Source of the DNA: Alteromonadaceae bacterium
GTDB lineage: Bacteria; Pseudomonadota; Gammaproteobacteria; Enterobacterales; Alteromonadaceae
NCBI GenBank assembly: GCA_015487235.1
Contig: WFQC01000022.1
Location: 1-56,585, forward strand
Direction of reading: 5' to 3'
Length of the DNA stretch: 56,585 bases
Position numbers and translations under genes: made by a program. The notes beneath the pieces are model-generated. The model did no database searches. It worked only from the letters and a program-made list of their open reading frames with translations, and was not told the DNA's origin. Below, one piece after another: positions 32,737-41,988 of this stretch. Numbering within the stretch: position 1 is the stretch's first letter; each line of letters opens with the position of its first letter.

Positions 32737-33714
32737 CTAAAAATTAACGGCGCGTTGTATTGCAGCAAATACTTTTAAGTGATCAGCTACATATTCTTTT
32801 TCTTGTGCTAAAGGATACGGTGTATCTAAACCACAAACTCGTTCTATGGGTGATTCTAAATTCAAAAAGCATTCTTTTTGAACTGTTGCGGCAATTTCAC
32901 CTGCAAAACCACCTGTTATAGGAGCTTCATGACTAATCACCAAACGCCCTGTTTTAGCAACTGAATTGGCCACAGTTTCAATATCCCAAGGCAGCAAAGA
33001 ACGTAAATCAATCACTTCACATGAAATACCTTGAGCATCTGCAAGTGCTGCTGCTTTTTCCATAATTTCCATCTGAGCCCCCCAAGCAAGCAAGGTTATA
33101 TCATTACCAGTTTGCACAATATCAGCTTTGCCTATAGGTAATTGATAATCTTCTTCTGGAACCTCGCCTATCGAGGCTCTGTATAAACGCTTAGGTTCAA
33201 AGAAAATAACAGGGTTATCATCGCGAATAGCTGCTAGCAATAAGCCTTTTGCTTGATAAGGGTTTCGAGGAACAACAATTTTTAACCCCGGAGTGTGGGT
33301 AAAGTAAGCTTCAGGTGATTGACTATGATACAAACCGCCAGCAATACCACCACCGTAAGGTGTACGTATTGTTAATTTACCCACATTAAACTCGTTACCA
33401 CTACGATAGCGAAACTTAGCTGATTCATTCACAATTTGATCAAACGCAGGAAAAATATAATCAGCAAATTGTATTTCAGCTATCGGGCGAGAGCCTTGTG
33501 CCGCTAAGCCATTTGCAAAACCAATAATACCCTGTTCGGTTAACGGTGTATTAAAACAACGCGCTTTACCATACTTTTCTTGTAAGCCACTGGTCGCTCT
33601 AAATACGCCACCAAAAAAGCCAACATCTTCACCAAAACAAAGCGTGCGCTCATCTTCAGCCATAGCGATATCTAATGCGTTATTAATAGCTTGTAATAAA
33701 TTCATTTGCGCCAT
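32737..33714 (-). CDS. bkdA2: Branched-chain 2-oxoacid dehydrogenase E1 beta subunit
   Basis: This 325-residue transketolase-like subunit pairs with E1 alpha to decarboxylate branched-chain 2-oxoacids with thiamine diphosphate. It shows the conserved [55 protein letters not shown] and [20 protein letters not shown]. That last stretch, [10 protein letters not shown], favours the branched-chain type over pyruvate dehydrogenase. Its start overlaps the bkdA1 stop (TAATG) and bkdB follows after 8 bases. Confidence 0.94.
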   Translation of the reverse strand: MAQMNLLQAINNALDIAMAEDERTLCFGEDVGFFGGVFRATSGLQEKYGKARCFNTPLTEQGIIGFANGLAAQGSRPIAEIQFADYIFPAFDQIVNESAKFRYRSGNEFNVGKLTIRTPYGGGIAGGLYHSQSPEAYFTHTPGLKIVVPRNPYQAKGLLLAAIRDDNPVIFFEPKRLYRASIGEVPEEDYQLPIGKADIVQTGNDITLLAWGAQMEIMEKAAALADAQGISCEVIDLRSLLPWDIETVANSVAKTGRLVISHEAPITGGFAGEIAATVQKECFLNLESPIERVCGLDTPYPLAQEKEYVADHLKVFAAIQRAVNF

Positions 33715-34898
33715 TATTTTAATCTCCCTGATGTTACTGGGTAGGCTTCTGGGTGTTGCATAATATGCGCTTTTAAGGCTTGATATTGTGCTTCTAAATG
33801 CGCAGGAACTTGATCATAAACATCGGTGACTAATTCTCTTAGCTCAGGTTTGGCTACTTTTTCGGCCACTTTTACGGCGGCAAGAACATCTTCTCGTAAG
33901 CGCTCAAAGAGAGCTTTTTCTTGCTCTTCATCCCACCAATTTTGTAATAACATCCAGTTTTTCATACGCAAAATAGGATCATTGGCTTGCCACTTCTCTT
34001 CTTCTTCTCGAGTACGATACCCCGAAGGATCATCAGAGGTTGAATGCGCACCTAAACGATAAGACATCGCTTCAATAATGACAGGGGCTTTTTCAGCTAA
34101 AGCATAAGTTCTTGCCCACTGTACGGCTTTCATTACGGCCAAAATATCATTGCCATCAATACGGAGTGTTTTAATACCATAGCCAACACCGCGAGAGGCA
34201 ATACCATTGCCTTTATATTGTTCTTGTGATGGCGTTGAAATAGCATAACCATTATTACGGCAGAAGAAAATAACCGGAGCTTCGTGCACGGCAGCCATAT
34301 TTAAGCCAGCATGAAAGTCTCCTTCAGAGGCTGCACCTTCACCAAAATAGCAAATAGTAACCGCATCAATACCTTGCAATTTTTGTCCGTATGCATAACC
34401 CGCGGCTTGAGGAATTTGAGTACCTAACGGTGAAGAGATGGTCATATAATTTAATTCATTACTACCATAATGAATTGGCATTTGACGCCCTTTGCCTAAA
34501 TCTTTTTCATTACTGAACATTTGGTTCATAAACTGTTCTAGCGTAAAGCCTCTGAACATTAAAGCGCCCTGTTCTCGATATTGCGCCATGATCATATCTT
34601 GTGCTTTTAACGCCGCTGCGCCACCCACGCTGGTTGCTTCTTCACCTAAAGCTGCCATATAAAAACTAATACGACCCTGGCGTTGAGCTGCCACCATACG
34701 TTCATCAAGAACGCGATGAAAAGCCAATGTTTTATAAACTTTAGTTGCTAAAGCTTGGTCTATATCAGGTAAATCAGCTCCCTCATATGTGGTGCCATCT
34801 TGTTGTAATATTTTAAGAATAGGAATATCTACAGAATGGCCGTCAATAAGTGTTGGCTTATGTACGACTTGCCCTTCTTGGTACGTAGTTGTGCTCAT
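33714..34898 (-). CDS. bkdA1: Branched-chain 2-oxoacid dehydrogenase E1 alpha subunit
   Basis: This 394-residue thiamine diphosphate-binding subunit carries the cofactor motif starting [20 protein letters not shown] and ending CRNNGYAIS, and the mobile loop [16 protein letters not shown] containing the serines that are phosphorylated in mitochondrial enzymes. [20 protein letters not shown] near the N-terminus is typical of the branched-chain type. It is the first gene of the bkdA1-bkdA2-bkdB operon. The 5' region has ACGTAAA repeats that could be a regulator site. Confidence 0.94.
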   Translation of the reverse strand: MSTTTYQEGQVVHKPTLIDGHSVDIPILKILQQDGTTYEGADLPDIDQALATKVYKTLAFHRVLDERMVAAQRQGRISFYMAALGEEATSVGGAAALKAQDMIMAQYREQGALMFRGFTLEQFMNQMFSNEKDLGKGRQMPIHYGSNELNYMTISSPLGTQIPQAAGYAYGQKLQGIDAVTICYFGEGAASEGDFHAGLNMAAVHEAPVIFFCRNNGYAISTPSQEQYKGNGIASRGVGYGIKTLRIDGNDILAVMKAVQWARTYALAEKAPVIIEAMSYRLGAHSTSDDPSGYRTREEEEKWQANDPILRMKNWMLLQNWWDEEQEKALFERLREDVLAAVKVAEKVAKPELRELVTDVYDQVPAHLEAQYQALKAHIMQHPEAYPVTSGRLK

Positions 34899-35020
34899 AG
34901 CTTTCTCTTTTTATAGGTATATCAAACCTGCAATAACTCAGTTCACTACAGTATAGTTCAGGTTATTCACGTTTAGTGATGATGATGTCAACTATAACGA
35001 TCGATAATAACCGACAGAAC

Positions 35021-35061
35021 TTTACCTTTACGTAAACTGATATTCAAGAAATTAACGTAAA
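35021..35061. promoter_or_regulatory. Possible LiuR-like operator upstream of bkdA1
   Basis: A 10-bp palindrome tttacgtaaa (35027-35036), preceded by tttacc, and a second half, ttaacgtaaa (35052-35061), lie about 130-160 bases upstream of bkdA1 and before the divergent M15 gene. Branched-chain amino acid degradation genes in gammaproteobacteria are often under the MerR-type regulator LiuR, whose sites as I recall contain ACGTAAA half-sites. No liuR gene is in the window. Confidence 0.3.
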
Positions 35062-35177
35062 GGAGAGCTAAAAAATTACTTTTAAGTGAGCAATTTTCTT
35101 TACAGCCGCTACTTTCTTTGCCCTTGAAACCTGTTATTGTTATCTTACACCAACTTTTTAATTTAAATCACTTTAAT

Positions 35178-35900
35178 ATGAGTATAGAACTCACTAAACA
35201 CAAAAATTCAATCGCATTATTAACGGGGCAACAGTCAGATCATATTGATGAGCTTACAAAGGGTATTGGTATTCACCAACAGGTAAAAAAGCCTTGGTTA
35301 GCATTACAACAAGCCGCAAAATCAGCGGGGTTTGAGTTAGAAATTGCCAGTGGCTTTAGAAGCTTTGATAGACAGTTATTAATTTGGAATAAAAAATTTA
35401 ACCGCCAGCTTTTAGTGAAAGACAAAAACAACCAAGTGATTGATTTAAGTAAACTTAATGATAAAAACAAAGTTGAAGCTATATTATTATATAGCGCTTT
35501 ACCGGGGGCTAGTCGACATCATTGGGGTACTGATTTAGATATTTACGCCAGCAACTTACTACCCCAAGGTAAATCATTACAACTCGAGCCTTGGGAATAT
35601 CAATCAACAGGGTATTTTGCAGAATTAACACAATGGTTAACTGAACATGCTGAATATTTTGGTTTTTTTCGTCCTTATGACATTGACAGAGGAGGCGTAG
35701 CAATTGAACCATGGCACTTTTCTTACGCCCCTTTAGCACTGCAATATCAGCAACAATTAACGGTAACATTACTTGAAAGCGTTTTAACAAAAGCCGATAT
35801 TTGTGGCAGAAGCGCCATTTTAAAGCAGTTAACAAACATTTATAAGCGTTATATAATGAACATTAATAAACCACAAAACCTAGGAAAACACATTGAATAA
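35178..35900 (+). CDS. M15 family D-alanyl-D-alanine carboxypeptidase (VanY-like)
   Basis: About 240 residues from the ATG at 35178 form an M15 zinc peptidase domain. Key pieces are ASGFRSFDRQLLIW, SRHHWGTDLD (first zinc ligands H114 and D121) and EPWHFSY (third histidine). Such enzymes trim the last D-Ala from peptidoglycan peptides. An in-frame TTG at 35118 would add 20 residues unlike a signal peptide; neither start has a clear ribosome binding site, and MSIEL was chosen on family alignment. No signal peptide is evident, which is odd for a cell-wall enzyme. It overlaps the next small gene by 8 bases. Confidence 0.8.
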   Translation: MSIELTKHKNSIALLTGQQSDHIDELTKGIGIHQQVKKPWLALQQAAKSAGFELEIASGFRSFDRQLLIWNKKFNRQLLVKDKNNQVIDLSKLNDKNKVEAILLYSALPGASRHHWGTDLDIYASNLLPQGKSLQLEPWEYQSTGYFAELTQWLTEHAEYFGFFRPYDIDRGGVAIEPWHFSYAPLALQYQQQLTVTLLESVLTKADICGRSAILKQLTNIYKRYIMNINKPQNLGKHIE

Positions 35901-36096
35901 TTGGTTAGCAATAACAATGATCGTTATTGCCGCTGTAATAATTATTGGTAATTTAAGTACTTTTCAAAAAAGTGCTAAACAGCCTTTAAGAAAAAAAGGC
36001 TTAAATGATCTTAAAGAAACCCTGCCCCGTACACACAAAGATAATACGCAAAACAAAATGCCTACAATGCCAACTGGCACACTGAATAAAAAATAA
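35893..36096 (+). CDS. DUF2897 small membrane protein
   Basis: This 67-residue protein has one N-terminal transmembrane helix (residues 4-22, WLAITMIVIAAVIIIGNL), then a basic cytoplasmic tail with LKETLP. It resembles the DUF2897 family found in Shewanella, Colwellia and relatives; function unknown. The start is a TTG at 35893 with AGGAAA upstream, and it overlaps the end of the M15 gene, so translation is likely coupled. Confidence 0.75.
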   Translation: MNNWLAITMIVIAAVIIIGNLSTFQKSAKQPLRKKGLNDLKETLPRTHKDNTQNKMPTMPTGTLNKK

Positions 36097-36100
36097 TTTT

Positions 36101-36121
36101 ACCTTAAACCTTAAACCTTAA
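36101..36121 (+). repeat. Three tandem copies of a 7-bp unit
   Basis: The unit accttaa occurs three times in a row, just after the DUF2897 gene. It is probably a small slippage repeat with no visible function. Confidence 0.8.
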
Positions 36122-36218
36122 ATACAAATCGTAATGTAATATCATAGTAGATATAGTGTTTTTATATCATCACTTTAGAATGCTACTCATAGCAATAAAT
36201 AACAGACATAAATAACGC

Positions 36219-36252
36219 AAAAAAAAACCTCACAACACCTGTGAGGCTTTTT
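36219..36252. terminator. Bidirectional terminator between DUF2897 and bamC
   Basis: Arms cctcaca (36228-36234) and tgtgagg (36240-36246) around a 5-base loop. A run of nine As on the left gives a T-run on the minus strand for bamC; ctttttt-like bases on the right serve the plus strand. Confidence 0.88.
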
Positions 36253-36266
36253 AACGTTAATTGAGG

Positions 36267-37358
36267 TTAATTAATATTTCTAAAAGATAAACCAGGTTCA
36301 ACGACATCGAAAATTCGAGTAAGCACTTCATTACTTAACACATTACCAGCCTCGTCATAAATGGTCAGTATTGTTTTATCTGTCTGCTCTTTATCTGTGC
36401 TTAATACAAACTGGTATTTACTGTTTTCTATTTCAATAACAGGTTGTGCATCGCCCCAAATACTGTCCCAAAGGCTAGATTCTGGCTTAACAAAGTTTAC
36501 GTAATAGATATTTTTTGATTCATTGAGATCATAAATTTCAAAACCATACTTCTCAAAAAATCGTGGTAAATTAGCCCACACGTTATCTTTTTCCATTTCA
36601 ATAATATAAGCAGGTTCGCCTTGCTCACTTGTGCCAATAGACACAATTTTTTGTGTAGCCCGCATTAGATGATTTTCTTTTTGGTATTGACGATATTTAT
36701 AATCTACGTAACCAACCACATCATTTAGCATAGAAACTTCAGCTCTTTGCTTATCAATAGGATCTATCTCTGTATTATTTTCTTTATTTTTATAGTCGAT
36801 CAACGTAACCAATAAAGCGACGCTACGACCATGAGGCTTAGTTTCAAGTTGATATTGAAAACGCATGCTTTCTTTGGTTTCTGTATCTGACCAAAATAAC
36901 ATGCCAGTTTCTTCATTTTTATGATACCAACCTGATTGATAAATATGTTTATCACTGTCAACTTCAGTAAAGTCTACACCATCGCTGGTAACTTTTTCTT
37001 TTAGCGCTGCGAGTACAAATTCAGTGAGATTTTTATCATCAAGTACTTGATCAAACCATATTTTGGCTGCTGATGAATTTAATTCAACACGTGTAGAAGC
37101 GGCAATAGGTAATACTAAAGCGGGTGCTCTTACATCAATTTTTTCACCTACAGGCCCCGCAAAAATTTGCTCTGGGCTAGCAACCTTATAATCATTTTTA
37201 TAATTAGGTTGTTCAAGTGGCGGTGGAATAACCAACTGAGCAGTTTCTTTTATTTTTATGTAATCAAAATCGCCACTTGCCTGTTTAGCAGAATTATTAC
37301 TTGAGCAAGCTGAAATAGATAAACTTAATAGCGAAAAAATGAAAATACGGCGATTCAT
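36267..37358 (-). CDS. bamC: Outer-membrane assembly lipoprotein BamC
   Basis: This 363-residue lipoprotein is part of the BAM complex that folds outer-membrane proteins. It has a lipoprotein signal peptide with lipobox LSISAC (Cys18) and the usual long unstructured N-terminal part, including IPPPLEQPNYKNDYKV, followed by two helix-grip domains. Its ATG overlaps the dapA stop, and AGGAG lies inside the dapA end. The dapA-bamC pair is as in E. coli (nlpB). Confidence 0.92.
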   Translation of the reverse strand: MNRRIFIFSLLSLSISACSSNNSAKQASGDFDYIKIKETAQLVIPPPLEQPNYKNDYKVASPEQIFAGPVGEKIDVRAPALVLPIAASTRVELNSSAAKIWFDQVLDDKNLTEFVLAALKEKVTSDGVDFTEVDSDKHIYQSGWYHKNEETGMLFWSDTETKESMRFQYQLETKPHGRSVALLVTLIDYKNKENNTEIDPIDKQRAEVSMLNDVVGYVDYKYRQYQKENHLMRATQKIVSIGTSEQGEPAYIIEMEKDNVWANLPRFFEKYGFEIYDLNESKNIYYVNFVKPESSLWDSIWGDAQPVIEIENSKYQFVLSTDKEQTDKTILTIYDEAGNVLSNEVLTRIFDVVEPGLSFRNIN

Positions 37359-38269
37359 TAACTCTCCTGAGGGTACGGTTTTATACCACAGTTTTTTAAT
37401 TGTTGTTCTAAAATACCCTGTGCGTTTTTTGACAAACTTAACAAGGGTAAACGTACTTGGGCATTATTTAGTTTGTTCATCCAATACATAGCCCATTTAA
37501 CAGGAATTGGATTAGGTTCAATAAATAAGCCTTGATGTAATTTAGCTATTTTTGCTTCTATTGCTTTAGCTTTTTCTTGGTTTTTTAACTTATTTTCAGA
37601 TAACGATAGTAACTGCTGAATGTCGCTCACGGCTTTAGGCGCAATATTAGCTGTGACAGAAATAACGCCATCACCTCCAGCTAAAACATAGTCAAGCGCA
37701 GTGGCATCATCACCACTTAATAGCGCAAAATCAGATTTACAGGCTTTTCTTAATACGGCCACTCTAGACAAATCAGCTGTGGCATCTTTGAGTCCGACAA
37801 TATTATTTAGTTCCGATAAACGAATAACTATTTCATTATTCATATCACATAAGGTTCGACTCGGAACATTATAAAGAATAATGGGCAATACTGTTGCTTT
37901 CGCTATTGCTGAAAAATGAGCAATTAAACCATCATCTGTTGGTTTATTATAATAAGGTGTTACAGTTAAATAGCCATCAATATTTAGCGGTTCAAGCTGC
38001 TTAGTTAAAGCTATTGTTTCTGCTGTATTATTACTACCATTACCGACAAGTATTTTTAATCGCCCTTTGGCTATCTTTACAGCAAATTTAGCCAAGGCAA
38101 TTTTTTCATCAAAAGATAAGGTAGCAGACTCTCCCGTAGTACCCGCTAAAACAACACCCTGCGTACCTGAGGCAATATGCCATTCAAGCAGTGCTTCTAC
38201 TACAGAAAAATCAATTTTATTATCGTCATTAAAAGGTGTGACCAAGGCCACAATACTTTGAGAAAACAT
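37358..38269 (-). CDS. dapA: 4-hydroxy-tetrahydrodipicolinate synthase
   Basis: This 303-residue TIM-barrel enzyme condenses pyruvate with aspartate semialdehyde in lysine and diaminopimelate synthesis. The family signature VLAGTTGESATLSFDEK, the tyrosine in ILYNVPSRT and the Schiff-base lysine in IVGLKDATADLSR are present. The length is typical. It is first in the dapA-bamC operon, with no gene in the 178 bases upstream other than the receptor gene's terminator. Confidence 0.96.
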   Translation of the reverse strand: MFSQSIVALVTPFNDDNKIDFSVVEALLEWHIASGTQGVVLAGTTGESATLSFDEKIALAKFAVKIAKGRLKILVGNGSNNTAETIALTKQLEPLNIDGYLTVTPYYNKPTDDGLIAHFSAIAKATVLPIILYNVPSRTLCDMNNEIVIRLSELNNIVGLKDATADLSRVAVLRKACKSDFALLSGDDATALDYVLAGGDGVISVTANIAPKAVSDIQQLLSLSENKLKNQEKAKAIEAKIAKLHQGLFIEPNPIPVKWAMYWMNKLNNAQVRLPLLSLSKNAQGILEQQLKNCGIKPYPQES

Positions 38270-38391
38270 CGGCTTTTCTATCTAAAAATCAACAGCGGAC
38301 AATGGTACTTTGCTCGATTTGCATTAGCAAGTAAATAATGCTTTATAACGAAAGGATATGTTGACTGTATGTAGAATAAATTAGGTAAAAA

Positions 38392-38425
38392 ATAGAGATA
38401 AAGCCTGTATTGGCATTTATCTCTA
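38392..38425 (-). terminator. Rho-independent terminator of the TonB-dependent receptor gene
   Basis: Arms atagagataaa (38392-38402) and tttatctctat (38415-38425) with inner gcc/ggc pairing and one bulged base. Reading the minus strand, six Ts follow (complement of aaaaaa near 38387-38392). Confidence 0.88.
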
Positions 38426-38447
38426 TGTTAAGTAAATGCTTTAGTCG

Positions 38448-40727
38448 TTAAAACTTATAGCTAATACCTGTGTATAGAGAGCGCCCCATACCAGGTACCG
38501 AAACACCCCATGGAACACCTGTGCTGCTCATTGTTTTTCCTTGCCCCGTATAAGCACCACCTAAGGGATGATGATAAAATTTATCGAATAGATTTTCTAT
38601 GCCAAAATCAATACGTAAAGCCTTAAATTGGTAACTACTACGTAGATTAACTAAGCCATAACCTGCTGTAGTTACTTCATTTCTAACTGCTGAAACCTTA
38701 TTTTTATTCTCAACAAGTTCTAGTTCAAGGATATTGGTCCAATGATCAAGGTTATGTTGTAGCGAAAAAGTAGCATTAAGTGGCATCATATTATACAAGT
38801 TGTCATCTGTTGTATTATTTTTACCACGAACGTAACTGATTGCTGCCGTTGCACTTAAATCACCATAATGAGAGTTTTCTTCTAAAATAACGAAACCAGA
38901 TAAATCAACCCCGTAAATACGAGCCGACTCATTAACAAACTGTAAATAAACAAAACCTTCAGTAGCCGTTTGATTCGCCGCACCACAATTCATATTACTT
39001 GAAGCACAACGAGTTACGTCAATATAATCTTCAATATAGGTATAGTAAGGTGCAAGCGTTACTCCCCATGTTTTTTGTGTTGCTTCTTTCCAGTCAAATG
39101 AAGCACTTAAGGTATGAGAAACTTCAGCATTTAACTCCAGGTTACCCACATAACCATTACCATCACCTACCATATTGATCATACGCATGACCATACCACC
39201 TGTTGACCAGGTATAACGTTCATAAAGATTTGGAGAACGCGTTTTTCGAGCGTAGCCAAACTCAATAGTATCAACAGAATTTAGTTGATAATGAACAATA
39301 GCTGTTAAATCAATATTATCATCAGTTTTTTTACGATCAGCGGCATTAAACGCGGCAGCTTCTACTCCATAATTAGCCATCATTGGGCTGTAGCCTTGTA
39401 CCTCATCAGCATTCATCTCGACATTTTCATAACGCAACCCGAGTTGTACTAACAAGTCAGTATTAAATTTATTTTGCCATTCTGTGTAAAAAGCTAAACG
39501 GTCACGTTCACCATTATTAATATTAATGAACGTATTTGGCCACATTCCTTTACCTGAAGGATCCCACCAGTCATCTAACGTATAATCTTGAGATTCAAAT
39601 CCTAACCGCAATGTTTCATCAGCTGACAATGCAATATTGGCTTTAATAACCGCACCAACATTCACTCCTTCAGTATCCATTGGCATACCCGCAGCACAGC
39701 CTGTTTTTCCTCCTGAAGGAGTACACGGTACACCATCAACAGCAGGGCTACTGCCATACCAAAACAGCTTATCTTCATAAAATTGCATACTGTGTTCAGT
39801 ATTTTCTTTATATAGGCGCGCATCTAGTACACCCCAAAGGTATTCTCCTGCATAATGAAAGTTAAGCTGTGTACTGTCATTGCCTGTCATATCCATACGT
39901 TGGTTAACCCAAGCTTGATAAGGAATGTCTTGAATACCTACTTTGAAATCAAAAACATGATTGTCATACTTCATACCCAAAGTGAGTGAATGATTCGTTG
40001 ATTTATATTGAGATGAACCAACTTCATCAGCAGCTAACCACTCTCGACCCGCTGCTGCTAAACCCGCTTCCTTGAAATCACCTCCTGCAGAATAATTTTC
40101 AGCTTTTGTCGTTGAACCATTGTAATTAAAGCTAAACATTTTAGTGGCAAAGGTTGCAGCAATATTGCGACTAAATACATTACCATTAGTACGATATGAT
40201 GTTCCTATTTGTCCTTTTTTCAAAAGCTTATCATTATCAGAAAATTCAATTTCTTTAGCGTTAACAATAATGGTACTACCAACACTATCACCGCCTAAGC
40301 TAACCGGTGTGATCCCCGCATAAACCGCGGCACTATCAACATTTGTTGGGTCAATGTAAGAAAGAGGTGGATTCATGTGATTACCACAGGCTGAAATTAA
40401 ATCCATACCATCAACTTTTATGCGAATACGATCATCAGATAGCCCGCGAATAACGGGAAAGCTTGAAACACCTCCTGATGTTTGCAGGGTAACGCCGGGG
40501 ATATTTCTAAAAAGACTGGCTGTATCTGAAGTGGCAGAGCGTAATCGCTCTAAAGTATCAGCAGAGATCTCACTTGGATTAGAAAAAAAGTTAGAGCCAA
40601 TAACTGTTATTTTTTCTACCGGCTGCTTTTTTTCACTTTTTTCATCTAAAACTTGTTCACCATAAGCATTATACGAACAAAGTGCGACAATAAGCGTCGC
40701 TAACTGACAACGTTTGAAGTGTTTCAT
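38448..40727 (-). CDS. TonB-dependent outer-membrane receptor, OprC/NosA copper-receptor type
   Basis: This 759-residue protein has a signal peptide (ending NAYG), an N-terminal plug domain (IPGVTLQTSGGVSSFPVIRG, then RIKVDGMDLISACGNHMNPP) and a 22-strand-type beta-barrel ending in a C-terminal phenylalanine (YTGISYKF). The CGNHM segment (C114, M118) corresponds to the copper-binding CxxxM of OprC as I recall it, and PPLSYIDPTNVDSAAVYAGI fits the same family. It should import copper, driven by TonB. An in-frame ATG 7 codons upstream exists, but AAGGA is well placed only for 40727. The substrate is by resemblance, not proof. Confidence 0.8.
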   Translation of the reverse strand: MKHFKRCQLATLIVALCSYNAYGEQVLDEKSEKKQPVEKITVIGSNFFSNPSEISADTLERLRSATSDTASLFRNIPGVTLQTSGGVSSFPVIRGLSDDRIRIKVDGMDLISACGNHMNPPLSYIDPTNVDSAAVYAGITPVSLGGDSVGSTIIVNAKEIEFSDNDKLLKKGQIGTSYRTNGNVFSRNIAATFATKMFSFNYNGSTTKAENYSAGGDFKEAGLAAAGREWLAADEVGSSQYKSTNHSLTLGMKYDNHVFDFKVGIQDIPYQAWVNQRMDMTGNDSTQLNFHYAGEYLWGVLDARLYKENTEHSMQFYEDKLFWYGSSPAVDGVPCTPSGGKTGCAAGMPMDTEGVNVGAVIKANIALSADETLRLGFESQDYTLDDWWDPSGKGMWPNTFININNGERDRLAFYTEWQNKFNTDLLVQLGLRYENVEMNADEVQGYSPMMANYGVEAAAFNAADRKKTDDNIDLTAIVHYQLNSVDTIEFGYARKTRSPNLYERYTWSTGGMVMRMINMVGDGNGYVGNLELNAEVSHTLSASFDWKEATQKTWGVTLAPYYTYIEDYIDVTRCASSNMNCGAANQTATEGFVYLQFVNESARIYGVDLSGFVILEENSHYGDLSATAAISYVRGKNNTTDDNLYNMMPLNATFSLQHNLDHWTNILELELVENKNKVSAVRNEVTTAGYGLVNLRSSYQFKALRIDFGIENLFDKFYHHPLGGAYTGQGKTMSSTGVPWGVSVPGMGRSLYTGISYKF

Positions 40728-40795
40728 GAGATTCCTTTTATAAATCATTTAGGTAAGTATTAATTTAATGGCGATACTATAAAGCAAAATGTTTT

Positions 40796-40821
40796 AAAAA
40801 AGCTGCGGCATAATGCCGCAG
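40796..40821 (-). promoter_or_regulatory. Terminator-shaped hairpin in the leader of the copper-type receptor gene
   Basis: Arms ctgcggca (40803-40810) and tgccgcag (40814-40821) with a 3-base loop form a perfect 8-bp GC-rich stem. On the minus strand it is followed by C and six Ts, the form of an intrinsic terminator, but it lies 76 bases before the receptor start and about 70 before the divergent gcvR start. It may be an attenuator or may stop antisense transcripts. Confidence 0.55.
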
Positions 40822-40892
40822 TACGGGCTTCTTTTAGTGCTACGCATAAGTTACAATACGCGTCCTTATTTTTTGTCTGTCAGGTTGAGTTT

Positions 40893-41429
40893 ATGTCTCA
40901 ATATTTAGTGTTAACAGCAATAGGTGCAGATCGCACTGGTATTGTTAGTGAGTTAACAAAGCTCGCTTGTGAGTGTGGTTGCAACATATTAGATAGTCGT
41001 ATGGCTATTTTTGGTGAAGAGTTCAGCTTTATTATGTTGCTTAACGGTACCAACAGAGCCATTAATCAAATTGAATTACGCTTACCTGCTATAGCACAAA
41101 AGCTTGATCTACTTACCATGATGAAGCGTACATCAGGTTATAAAAAGCGAGACTTAACAAAACACTATGAAGTTACCTACGCAGGTATTGATCAACCAGG
41201 CGTACTAAAAGCGGTAACCGCTTTTTTTGCAGCACGAAAAATAGATATTTCTTCTTTAAAATCACAAATAGATATAAATACCAATCAAACAAGAGCGCAT
41301 ATTCTTATCGCTCTAACAGACAAAGTGAGTATTACCGAATTAGAAAATGATTTTCTACAATTATGCGAACAAATAGATGTGCAAGGTTGTATCAAAGAAG
41401 TTGCATCAAACCTTTTAAATAGCTTATAG
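40893..41429 (+). CDS. gcvR: Glycine cleavage system transcriptional repressor GcvR
   Basis: This 178-residue protein consists of two ACT domains and has no DNA-binding domain. It begins SQYLVLTAIGADRTGIVSEL, and the second ACT domain starts YEVTYAGIDQPGVLKAVTAF. In E. coli GcvR binds glycine and the activator GcvA to repress gcvTHP. Position before bcp is as in E. coli. It starts 10 bases before bcp ends the gap, that is bcp follows after 9 bases, so the two are co-transcribed. Confidence 0.92.
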   Translation: MSQYLVLTAIGADRTGIVSELTKLACECGCNILDSRMAIFGEEFSFIMLLNGTNRAINQIELRLPAIAQKLDLLTMMKRTSGYKKRDLTKHYEVTYAGIDQPGVLKAVTAFFAARKIDISSLKSQIDINTNQTRAHILIALTDKVSITELENDFLQLCEQIDVQGCIKEVASNLLNSL

Positions 41430-41438
41430 GAGAAACCT

Positions 41439-41906
41439 ATGCAAACCTTAACGGTTGGCGATAAAGCCCCTCTTTTTACTTTATTAAATCAAGATAATAA
41501 AGAAGTCTCTCTCGAAGAATACTTAGGAAAAAAGCAAGTTTTAGTTTACTTTTACCCTAAAGCAATGACCCCAGGTTGCACAGTACAAGCGCAGGGATTA
41601 CGCGATATTAAAGCAGAGCTTGAACAACACAATACCGTTGTTTTTGGTATTAGTCCTGATGAAACTAAGCGATTAGCCAAGTTTTATCAACGCGATCAAT
41701 TAAATTTTGATCTGCTTTCTGATGTTGATCACCGTGTTGCTGACGCTTACGGTGTATGGGGATTAAAAAAATTTATGGGACGAGAATACGATGGTATTCA
41801 TCGTATTAGCTTTCTTATCGGCCTTGATGGCAACATAAGCCATGTATTCAATAAATTTAAAACCAAAGAACACCATCAAGTTGTTTTATCTGTTTTAAAG
41901 CAATAA
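41439..41906 (+). CDS. bcp: Peroxiredoxin Bcp (thiol peroxidase), 1-Cys form
   Basis: This 155-residue peroxiredoxin reduces hydroperoxides. The peroxidatic cysteine is C47 in MTPGCTVQAQGLRD. The E. coli protein has a resolving cysteine five residues later (CTVQAC); here it is Q52, and C47 is the only cysteine in the protein. The remaining blocks LSDVDHRVADAYGVWG and YDGIHRISFLI are normal. AGGAG lies before the ATG. With one cysteine it must be recycled by an external thiol rather than through an intramolecular disulfide. Confidence 0.95.
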   Translation: MQTLTVGDKAPLFTLLNQDNKEVSLEEYLGKKQVLVYFYPKAMTPGCTVQAQGLRDIKAELEQHNTVVFGISPDETKRLAKFYQRDQLNFDLLSDVDHRVADAYGVWGLKKFMGREYDGIHRISFLIGLDGNISHVFNKFKTKEHHQVVLSVLKQ

Positions 41907-41937
41907 ACAAGAGCGCTTTACACATTAAGCTATCACA

Positions 41938-41977
41938 ACTCATGCTACTCGAATAAATTTATTCGGGTAGCATGAGT
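41938..41977. terminator. 40-base near-perfect palindrome between bcp and perM
   Basis: actcatgctactcgaataaa (41938-41957) is followed without a spacer by its complement (41958-41977), with a single G-U-type mismatch. It sits between the convergent bcp and perM genes, so a bidirectional terminator is likely. The T-run afterwards is poor. Confidence 0.65.
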
Positions 41978-41988
41978 AGCTTATACTT

